A stretch of 58,333 bases of DNA, from contig NMRA01000017.1 in the NCBI GenBank assembly GCA_002633005.1, forward strand, positions 1,698,295-1,756,627, given 5' to 3'. The position numbers and the translations under genes are program-made. Below, one piece after another: positions 13,001-25,000 of this stretch. Positions within the stretch are counted from its first letter, which is position 1. Each line of letters opens with the position of its first letter. This stretch comes from Phoronis australis. Taxonomy: Eukaryota > Phoronida > Phoronidae. Below the pieces are notes generated by a model, which saw only the letters and a list, made by a program, of their open reading frames with translations, made no database searches and was not told where the DNA came from.

Positions 13001-16000
13001 NNNNNNNNNNNNNNNNNNNNNNNNNNNNNNNNNNNNNNNNNNNNNNNNNNNNNNNNNNNNNNNNNNNNNNNNNNNNNNNNNNNNNNNNNNNNNNNNNNNN
13101 NNNNNNNNNNNNNNNNNNNNNNNNNNNNNNNNNNNNNNNNNNNNNNNNNNNNNNNNNNNNNNNNNNNNNNNNNNNNNNNNNNNNNNNNNNNNNNNNNNNN
13201 NNNNNNNNNNNNNNNNNNNNNNNNNNNNNNNNNNNNNNNNNNNNNNNNNNNNNNNNNNNNNNNNNNNNNNNNNNNNNNNNNNNNNNNNNNNNNNNNNNNN
13301 NNNNNNNNNNNNNNNNNNNNNNNNNNNNNNNNNNNNNNNNNNNNNNNNNNNNNNNNNNNNNNNNNNNNNNNNNNNNNNNNNNNNNNNNNNNNNNNNNNNN
13401 NNNNNNNNNNNNNNNNNNNNNNNNNNNNNNNNNNNNNNNNNNNNNNNNNNNNNNNNNNNNNNNNNNNNNNNNNNNNNNNNNNNNNNNNNNNNNNNNNNNN
13501 NNNNNNNNNNNNNNNNNNNNNNNNNNNNNNNNNNNNNNNNNNNNNNNNNNNNNNNNNNNNNNNNNNNNNNNNNNNNNNNNNNNNNNNNNNNNNNNNNNNN
13601 NNNNNNNNNNNNNNNNNNNNNNNNNNNNNNNNNNNNNNNNNNNNNNNNNNNNNNNNNNNNNNNNNNNNNNNNNNNNNNNNNNNNNNNNNNNNNNNNNNNN
13701 NNNNNNNNNNNNNNNNNNNNNNNNNNNNTCTCAACGATGATGTCAATAGGCCAGTCTACTGTGATTCGTCGAGAGAATAAAAGGGGTTTCTGATGGGGGC
13801 ACATAATATGGGGGGCACAAAATGCGTAGTAATTAGTTAGTGGTTGTGTGGAATAAAACGAAACAAAGATATGTTGCACAAAAGTACATGTATTTAACAT
13901 ATCTAAAAGGCAATTGGCTCATTTTATAAAGACTTTAACAAAATGAAACTACTTTGATCCCCAGACTGCATATTAATGGCACTGGGATGCTTTGAACATG
14001 ACATGTTTTACCTTTCCAAAAGATGCCTCTTCCTAGGCATGTATTTGGGCATGATCCTCTTTTTTTGAACCAACAGATGTTACTAACATATGGAAATGAG
14101 GCTCGCGTCGCCTACGTCATACGGCGCGAGCTTCCAATTTGAACCATCAGGTGCTTAGAGTGTATGAGTTGAAACGAAGTTCTACCAGATTGGGTTGATC
14201 TCATTCCAAGAAAACTAAGAACTCACCCAAGTCAATGTTCAAAGAACATTGATTATGGTTTCACATGGAAATACATTTAATTGTATTTGGATACGTTTGC
14301 ATGTGCTTAAATCTCTCTCTCTCTCTTTCTTAGTCAATACCCCAGCCCGAATTGTCTGTCTGAAGTTGATGTTCTGAAGTTGGTACAGCATTTAACTTCT
14401 GCACTACCACAATTCTTTTAAAAACAGTACAATATGCGACTGCGAGTCCTCCATCATGAATGCAAACTAAGTAAAGAAAACGATTCATGTGTGTTTTCCA
14501 TTTACTCTTGGATGGGAGTGTCAGGCCTTTTAATGAAAACCAATATTTCTAGAAAGATATTGATTGTATTGTCAAATGGTTGCAATTATGGAATTTCAAT
14601 AAATTTCCAGATTGTTACAAACTCATTCTTCTAGCTGGGAACCATTATTCTCAAGTTGGAGTGAATGCCGATGTCAGATGTTGTTGGCAAAAATTCGGTC
14701 TACCGTACTTCATGACACCTATATTTGTATTTCTTTGACTGAGCCTGGCAGCATCACCACCATCTGGATGTGTCGTATCTGTATCTGCGTCAACATTGAA
14801 ACATCTCTAGTTTTTAAAATAATCCTTAGCAGTCCTATGCCTTCTCGTGGCAGACAACATTGCTAAGTATGTAGAATGCGCATGTCAATCGATAACAGAA
14901 ACCAGGATAGAGTTCAATAACGTAAGGACAAGATGAGATATTACCCTGTATTTACAATGAAAGCACGTGATTTTGGTTACAATTTCTCACTGCGAGACAT
15001 ATATTTTGAACTTTGCCCAGTGACGTTGCTAGCTGTCCCAAATCTTGGAATTATTCCCCGAAACCGCAGTCGCGCATGGCCACTACCGTATTGTGTTGCA
15101 AACGGTTTGACAGATTTTCAGAGGGAGTATGCATCACAGATATGATGTTTATGCTGCCAACGAAACTCCTCACAAGGCAATGAGATGAACTCTGTCAATT
15201 TCAATGGGCCGGAGGCAGCAAAAGTAACCAATACTATTCATCTATCTAAGTGTGAAATGCAAAAACAGCAACCAATGAGAGTCATTAAATGCATTTCCAT
15301 GCAAAGGTTTGCTGAAACTGGTGTCAGTAAGTCAGACCAGTGTTATGGGGCCCATGGAATATTGAAAAATGTGTTACAAAAATAACATTCTGGCCACCCA
15401 AAAGTCGGCCATTGTATAAACTCCTGCACAAGGGTGTCGTTTCTGACTAGTAAGGCTTCGCAGAACTAAGCACCGAGTTGTAATTAGTTTCAATGGTTTA
15501 TATGATCAGTTGTCCGCCGAACACAAAAGGCGACTACAAAAGTGATTAGGCCTAACGATCAGCGACTTTAGTGCTGGACTGCACCTCAAGCACTGGGCCT
15601 TTGTTTAAATTCAATTGACTTTGACTAGTTGGTCAAGATAAATTGAAAAGACGATTCAGAGATTATTTACAAGCTGCCTTACACCAGAAATAGAATAGTG
15701 GCCCGGTCTGTCACTTGAGTGAGATCGGTGATCAGGCCACTTGCTCTCAAGCGTAATTTGAACTAGTGAGGGCCTTATTAACGATGACAACGCATTTTTT
15801 ACAAACTGGCCCTTATTTTTTAAACCAGCCGGGGCATTTTTAAACAGGATGCGGGACATTTAAACAGGACGCGTGTTCGGCCAAACAGGACACTGTGACA
15901 CGTTAAAAGTGGCCGTGGAGAACACTGTTGTGGAATTACGAGTTTATCACAACAAAAGTTTCGTTGTGTTGATAAAACGGGCTTCTATTCAAAAAAACAT

Positions 16001-19000
16001 GGTTGATTGGAAGGCCGCATAAAGACATAGTTTCACAGCAAAACAACTGCTTTTCAAAACAAATAGCACTGTATGAATCTGTTGCACAGCGCAGTTGTTG
16101 TCCGCAGAGCTTGATTAATGAGAAAAGCCCAGCCGTAATCCTTTTCCGACTTTAGTCCAGACAATTCTGAGAACAGGCATATGTGGTTACATAACCGTCT
16201 ATGATGTCAGATGAAAAAGACAGCTGAGCATTGCAATGGCTACAAGCAGTCAACCCTCCAAAATTTTGCTTGCTTCATTTGATAATTCTTTTCAACTCCA
16301 TTTGTTGGCATAATTAAATTGCTTTTCGCCAAGGAGATGTAAAGACCAGTGCATCACAGATAATCAAGCCTAATACAAAATATTGCAGTTTTCATTTTTT
16401 TTTTCATTTTCAGCAGTGAGTAATAAGGGAAACACCTTCTAATTTAACCATGTATAGTGGAGGAGGCGATCTCAATGACAGAATTACAAGAACACTTGAA
16501 ATGGAAGTCTTCTGAACTTGTTTTTTAAATTCATGTGTTATTCTATTGAAATAATAATAAACCTAAGGCATCAAGAAATATTACCTGAAGATGCCAGTGA
16601 CCATATTATTTCAGCGCGATTTCAAACCTTTGGTATGAATCAATGGTATAACAAGACCAACGCAGAGCGTTGAAATACGCCCATGGATGCATCGCAAATG
16701 ATGTGCATCTGAAAACAGGAAACGGTCCTTGGTTCTTTAACAGAAAGCTATACACTAAATTGCCACTAGGAGACACACTGTTCATTGGATAAGCCTGAAA
16801 GTCATCATTGTCTGTTGTCAGCTTCAAATAAATACACTAATTAAATTTAATAAAGATACTGTAGTGGGTTCAGGAAATACAGCTATGGGCGCAAAACAAA
16901 ACAAAACTACCACTAGGAGGCACCACAGTAGTCAAAGTTGTCATCGTCAGCCATCCTCTTCATACTGTAAACATATAAGCCAATTTTCAAAACCATCCCT
17001 AGAATGATTTGGTTGATAGAGGGGTAGACGCCAAAAAACTTGAAAACAGCAAAAATGGCTACTAGGTGGCGCAAAATACCTCGATTCCATCCGGAAACGG
17101 GAGGATAGCGTCACCTCACCAATAGATGCCCGTATTCAAAATTTTATGAAAATCCGTTGAGGACCATTAAAGATACAGAAGTAAACATAAAACTAAAATT
17201 GCCACCAGGGGGCACACCAGTAGTCATGTACATCCGAAAATCGTCGTCATCCTTTGTCAACATCATCTTAACACACCTATTAAATTTAGTAAAGATCCTG
17301 CTCACGGTTTAGGAAACAACCATGGGCGCAAAAAAACGAAACTGCCACTAGAATGTGCCGCAGTAGTCGAAGTCATCAGAAAATCATTGCCACCCGTCCA
17401 CTTCATAGTAAAACCTACAAGTTAATTTTCACAATTATCCTGAAAGCGGTTTGGTTGATAAAGGGGTGGACACCAAAAAATAGACTAAAAAACAATAAAT
17501 ATGGCCACTAGGTGGCGCAACCAGGTCGAATCCATCTGAAAACGAATAAAATAGCATCACATCACTAGCAGAAGCCTGTACACCAAATTTTATGAAAATA
17601 CGTTGAGGACCTTTGAAGATACAAAGATAAACGTAAAAAAATAAAGTTGCCACTAGGTGACACACTGTAGTCATATCTGTCCGAAAGTCATCGACGTCCG
17701 TTGTCATCATAATATAAATGCACTAACTAAATTTAGTAAAGAACCTGCAAACGGCTTAGGAGACATAGCCATAGGCGAAAAAAAACAAAACTGCCACAAG
17801 GAGGCACCACAGTAGTCCCCTTCATAGTAAGAACATACATGCCAATTTTCACAATCATGCTTAGAGCGGTTTGGTTGATAGAATGATGGACACTAAAAAC
17901 AGACTTCAAAACAGTAAAAATGGCCACTAGGTGGCGCAAACTATGTCCAATCCATCAGAAAACCGGAGGATATCGTCGTCTCACTAGTAGATGTCTATAT
18001 ATCAAATTCCGGGAATATAAGTTCAGGACCTTTGATACACAGTTAAACGTAAAAAACTAAAATTAACACTAGGGGGCACACCGGTAATCTGATTTGTCAG
18101 AAAGTTTGCTCATGCCGTCCCATCCATGAAAGGAATGCATGTGCAAAATTTCATGAACATATGTCAATCAGTTTTGGAGATAGAGCAGCGGATGCCGGAT
18201 GGACGCCGGATGGACGGAAGCCGGACCGACTGACGCCGAACGGACAGAGATGATGTCCACATATAAATATGCAGGCGCATAAAATTTGATTTACACAATA
18301 TAGACAGAACAGTTACAGACACTTTTGTAAACGTCCTGTGGCAATGATATAAATATTTTTTTCTATAATGATTGATAACAAGTTTTACTGAGATGAGGTA
18401 TGATGTAATATGCATGCCTAATACTGTATGCAGAGATATGAAGCTTGAAACGCTCCATCATCCCTTGTAATTCTCTGGCAGTTGTTCCATCGTTTTCTTT
18501 CATCTGTTGGTCGATGAGCGCACGTGTGGTCTTCAATTAATGTAGAATCTGGACTATCGTATGAAGTGTTTGTTCTATCGTTTAAGTTCATGTTCTGCCC
18601 GAAATTTATGAAAATGATTGTTTTCAAAGCAGGAGAAGAATTGTTGTCAGTAATAGTTTTAAATTTCTTATTGTATGCATCACAGTTATTACATATATTA
18701 TTCAACCGATATTACAATATACGTATGCCTAAGACTGTAACCCTGTAATCGGTATGCCATAAACTTCGTTTATCTAAATTTTGAAGACATCCTTTGTACT
18801 TGGCTTCGGTTGATTAATGTGGGGCCCTGACAACACAAGACTCTGAAAGTTTTGAAAACGCAACTTTTTCTTTATGCAGATACATTTTATGCCCATGCGT
18901 ACATTTGATGTACGACTTGGGCACTGACTGAATGCATCAACCAAACATATTAATTTTTGAAAATGCCTTCAAAAGCGGACTTCTTCAAAACACCGTGTTG

Positions 19001-22000
19001 GCCGTATTCCTGTAGAAAAGCGAAAGGAACAAATTTATACTCTGCTCAAAGCACTTTTGTGGACATGCGGAAACGCCAAGGTCTCCGTCTTACAATGCTG
19101 CATGTGCTTGGAAGTTTTTTAAAGGAGCATGCCACACAAAAAACAACCTAATTTGTATCAATTTAGATCGAGTAGTTCTACTCCATAACGGCACGTAAAG
19201 TTGCTTTACCTGACACCTGACGGCAGACTGAGGTGTTGAAATTATCCAATGACGTAATTGGTTTCACACACAGTCTGTTCAGCAGTTCACAACACGGGTT
19301 ACTGGTAACAGCTTATCGCTTGAATTCATCGTTTTACACCAATAAATCATCAAACTTCGATGTAAAATCCTTAAAAATACACCCAGTTCTTATATAAATG
19401 TGTTGTTTTATTTCGCTGTTAAGGATTTATTGGTATTTGGACACACCGTAGCCTACAAAGTTCGGCAGGCCAATAAGGTTTGTAGCAGGAGTTTGGGGTC
19501 TGTTCGGAGATAAATTCAAAGTATTTTTCCGCGAGATACAGACAGGAGAACCTAGTCTGCATTGTTTAGACTTGTGATTTTTTGAGTTCTAAACACGCAA
19601 AACGCTCGTTATCCTGGCCAGTGGCTCGGAGCCTGATCAGGCCCGTCGCGGCCGGCCGGATTGACTCGTTATCCCAGCCAGTGGCTCGGAAACTGATCAG
19701 ACATCACGAACATTAACTAGCCAAAGTTGGAAACTAAACTTCCAGTCAGGAAAATACTATACTAATGAGCCAAAGTAATGTGCACGTGATTATGATGGTG
19801 AATTAGCCACGAAACTGCAAATCTACTTACTCGTCGGGGGCCGCGAATTCAGGTTCCGCTTTGTCCACAGCACCGTCAGCATGCGCGCACCCAGCCTTCA
19901 ATTTCTGACGTTTTGGACCTTTTGGTAACAAAAAAAGCGGGTGGGCTAAAAAAAGAAAAAAGCGGGGGCACCACTATTGCGCGATTGTGTTTAGAGGACT
20001 TTATTCTCATTTTCTCGGACTTTTTGTTTCCCAGAGGTGGACCTTTTTGCCCACTTCGCCAAATGGGGGGAAGGGGGGCTCACTCGAGCCCCCCGAGCCC
20101 CCCTGGGTGCGCGCATGGTCAGGGCAGAAGTTGTACATTGACAATCATTATTTGAATAATGTAAATATCAATAAAGATTCCACTAACATCTGACCGTGGG
20201 ATGGAAATCGAATTGTTTCACAACAGTTTCTGCCATCAAACACTAAATTAGCATGAGCTCACACGGCCTCGGTGTCCCCTCAATTAGTTTTATTGCACCT
20301 AAAGCCGGTAGTGCAGTGATTTATTCATTGCTGGCTTCTCAAATCATTTGCACTCATGAACATTCCAAAGGCATTACAAATTGCATCTAGTGAGACAGAT
20401 TTTGTTTCAGTTTTATATAAGTATTGGTTAGGGTGAGAATAGATCATTTTGAAACAGAACGCTCAGTAATAAACGTCAACATGGCAACTCGCAATCCCCA
20501 GCGAGAGCTCATCAGTCCCGATGAAGACTTCGCAAGTGGATCGTTAGGTTTCACAGGCTATCAGTTCGAACAGGAATAAAATGATGAAGAAATACTAGAG
20601 AGGCACCGTGAACAAGCTCAGACAACAGAACGTATTGATAGTTATTTGGTAAGCCGGCATTCGTCAGGCACTCACGGCGGTCGACTACTTCAGGCCATAG
20701 ACACGGAGATGTTTCACAGCCTCATAGTTGCTATTTACAGCGTACTTTTCATTCTTGACTACTGCGATCCACTTCCTAAACATTTCGGACTCTCGAGGAA
20801 GTCAAGAAAACGATATATCCGCTTTTCTCGCAACTGCATAGTTCGCACAAGTGGGAACGATGCACCACAACATAGCGGCATTCACTCCACAGATGAACCA
20901 CTGACGTCGCTAGCGTCGTTTCTCACCTTCCTCACAGGTTAACGCGTCACCTCTTGGCAAGGCAAGGTCGACCGTGTGCGAGGCGATGTGGATATAGCCG
21001 ATCAAGATGGCAAAAAAAAACTAATTAAATCGGGTGGCATTCTCGTTTAAGATTGAGCACCCTTTCAAAAGATTGTAAGCCTTGATACAGCTGAGACAGA
21101 AGAATTATTCTGTGAGTTTGGAACTGAAACCGAACCAAATCTCGGGATACAAGCAAGATATTTTTATTTTGGAGCCATAGTTGCCAGCTATCATTTATCG
21201 TCACTAGATGCTTTGCTTCTCAAAAATGCACCTTGGTGTATTTCTTTTCATTTTTATAGACATTGCAATCGCTTTACCAGATTCACGCACCCATGTCGTG
21301 TACCTCTTCACCACGTGTGCACATCTTCCCGTTCAATATTGTTTAGTTTATATAATTTGTTAATATGTTGTTGACAGAAAATATTTATTTTTAGAACGTC
21401 GTGAACGACCAACTGATACATGTTAACTAGCACAGATTTTAACATCACCGATGCATGAAAACGGAATGCGCAAAAGCTAGAATTGGTTGTAGCCTCAACA
21501 GTGGTCATTCAGTGTTTGATGTCACTGTCAAAGTTCGTGGAAATCGTAACAATACGATTTTGAAGTTAGAGCCTTCCAAGTCTGTGGGTTTAGGGCATAC
21601 AAGACCGTGTATTTCGCGTCTTTACAGCAAGGGTTAATACTATGAAATTTAAATACCCGGAGTAAGAGCTCTTCGGTGCAACAACTCACTACACTATACC
21701 ATCATCATGGAGACCCGTGAAGAACTTTAAAAATGAAAAAAATACAGTTCAGCATAACACAAACAAAAACAAGTGAGGGCGAAGACTGTCAAAAATAGCT
21801 GCGTTTACAAAATGACTACAACGTTGTATTGACCGGGAAGCAGCCAACCTAACGCAACTTGTTAACGTCATGAGTAAAAAGATCAAATTAATGCAAAAGA
21901 AAACTTTCACGTTTTGTTATCCAAAACTAGTTGCATTGTCCATAATCCAATGTTCAATATTACTGCTTGCCTTTAACCTTAGAATTAGTGGTGTTACACA

Positions 22001-25000
22001 AGCGATGAGAACTCATGTAATGTAGACACAGTAAAATTAGGTTAATCTATTTGACCCTGTGCCGAGACGAATATGCATCAGCATGCAAAGCAGTATCAGC
22101 CTGACAACCTATTACGCAACTCCTGCTCTAGCAGTGGGTCGGCTGATGGTCAGTTGGCAATTAAGGTCGGCAGTAGTCGGCTTTGAGAATAGTTGGCTAA
22201 AAATTATCCGACCAGTCGTCTAATTTGTGGACCGGTCAACGGCCGGTCGTAGACTACTAGTCGAACGGTCGGACAAAAATTCGAGATGTGTGCTGTATCT
22301 GAATTGAAGAATAGATAAGGTGAGGGTATGTCCGCCACAACATCTCAGAACACTCGTGCAGTGCATTGGTTTGTCAACGGACAAATGGACGTACGTCCTA
22401 TGCTTGTCAACGGCCAATTCCTCCCTCAGGCCCAGTATTCCACCATGCAGGCACACCTCCCACCTCCTTGAGAAGCAGTTGATCAAGACATATTGTCTGC
22501 GCATGAGTCATGAACAGGCAATGCAATTTTGACTCTTGACAGTTTACTTCCATACACCAGTGCTCGGATATATGTGTGAGGAAACTTTGTGGCAATTTGA
22601 TTTTTACCAGGTGGCCAAATAAAACCTGAGGTCGTATTGGTAATCTGCATGTTGCTAAATCAAGTTCTGAGTAAAAACAATATGATGAACATTGATACAC
22701 AAGTACACTGTGATGCATTTGAATGACTCCAATAACATTTTTGTAATTGAAATAAAACTTATTTAAGTTTGTGGATTATGTTTTGGTGCATTTCCAACCA
22801 AAAGTCTACAAATGTTAACCATGTTATTTCTAATGCAAAAGCACTTTCACTCCAGAAGTAATCTGCCTTGAACTGAATGTGTGATCCCTCGGTTAAATTA
22901 CCTAGCTCCTTGACACACCTCCTCAGTTCCTGCACCGCCAACTCTGGGGCTTGCATTGGCAAGGTACCCAGGCCAACAAATCTTGTTGGGTGTTTAGCAA
23001 CAGTTTTGGCAAGGTCATCATTAATAATTCGACTGACATCAGCAGTATCCTCTGGTTTGGCCTACAAACATTACATGTGAAAGCAGGAAAATGTTTAAAG
23101 CGTTGTTTGTTTAAATACAAAGTATACACTTTCAAGCAGCAAAATGATTACACTGACAGCTCAAAAAGTACTTTCTTAGATTTTTGAGTGTAGTATGTTC
23201 CAAAGCAATCAGATTTTTAAATGTTCATTAGGCGTTCAAGCAATATTTTTTAATGTTGACTGAACACTTTTAAAAACATTTTTCATAGGCAGATATGATT
23301 GCTTTAAAACACAAGAGATGAATATTATGATTCATCCATATCATGACAGTTCATAATTTATGAACCTGTTGCCTTACTTAAAAGAATTAAAAATTCACTA
23401 GCATTAATCATAAAACACCGTCCAAGCTAACAAATAAATGAAAGCGCTCCAAGGAGCGACACTTGGCGAAATTAACAGAAAAGACGACGATAGGGATGAT
23501 GACGAAGATGACAAATATGATGACGATGGTGGCGATGATGAACAATTCAAGTAATGTTAACATTCATATGACGAACATAGAGGTCAGAAATCAGGAAGAA
23601 ATAGACGACAGTCGTCACACTTGGCGAAATTAACTGAAAAGACGGCGGAGATGAAGAATTTTTGAGACTGACAAATAAATACTACAAGAGCAACGCGGAG
23701 CATTGAAAAGCGCCCACGAATGCATCACAAACGGTGTGCTTTTAAGGTTATTTATTTGTATCATAGAAATGGCCACTAGATGGCACAAAAATGTACAATT
23801 CATCCAAGTACGGGAATATACCATATTTCATAAAAATCTATCAAGGAACTTCAGAGAAATAAAGGAAAACGGAACAAAATGAAATTGCCACTTGTGGGCA
23901 CAGTGTCCATTCAATCCACCTGAAAGTAGTCGTCTTCATATAAATTCACTTACTAAATTTAATAAAGATCCTGCAGTGGATACACAGCGGTGGGTGAAAA
24001 ACAAAACTACCACTATGAGGCACCACTATAGTCAGTCACCATCGTCCTCTTCACACTTAATACATATACGCCAATTTTCAAAACCATCACTAGAATGATT
24101 TGACTGATAGAGGGGTGGACGCCAAAAACAAGAGTTGAAAACAGCAAAAATGGCCACTAGGTGGCACAAAATATCTCGATTCCATCCAAAAACAAGGATG
24201 ATAGCGTCATCTCACCAACAGATGCCTATATTCAAAATTTTATGAAAATCTATTGAGGACCTTTGAAGATACAGACTGTCTGGTAAATGTAAAAACACTA
24301 AAATTGCCACCTGGGGTCACACCAGTAGTCAGAGCTGTCCAAAAGTCGCAGCCGTCTGTTGTCAACATCATATAAATACACTAGCTAAATTTAGTAAAAT
24401 CCCTGCAAACAGTTTAGGAGATACAGCCATGAGCGCAAAAAAACTGCCACTAGGAGGCGCCACAGTAGTCGAACTCTTTGGAAAATCATCGTCAATTGTC
24501 CACTTCCTAACTAGTAAAAACATATGCCAATTTTCACACCTATCCTGAAAGTGGTTTGGTTGATAGACGAGTGGACGCCAAAAAACAGGAAAAATGGCCA
24601 ATAGGTGGCGCAAACTAGGTCGAATCCATCTGAAAACGGAGAGATAGCATCACCTTATTAAAAGATGCCTGTATGCCAAATTTTATGAAAATATGTTGAG
24701 GACCTTTGAATGTACAGGTGTGAACGTACACCAGTTGTCAGATCCGTCTCAAAGTCATCGTTTGTTGTCAATGTCTTATACAGATCATGTTTGAGTCAAA
24801 TACTGGAATAAAAACTTACAAAAATTAGCGACATTGCGTCCACATCTCATGGACTTCAGCCTGGCATGTGACGTTATCGTTATTCTGGCCAATTGGTGGC
24901 CTTTTGGCCAAACGGCAAGCATTGACGTCAGTACACCATCCCATTCGTGTGACAAATCGAATCTTAAACCACCTCCTTTATTTACAGACGGGCTCTCAAT

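Noticed and set aside
12765-13900. Long open frames on both strands across 12.77-13.90 kb
   Set aside because: They consist almost entirely of the 753-N assembly gap and mean nothing.
22220-22718. Overlapping frames on both strands near 22.4 kb
   Set aside because: They overlap each other in several frames, lack motifs, and lie just outside ACMSD exon 4.
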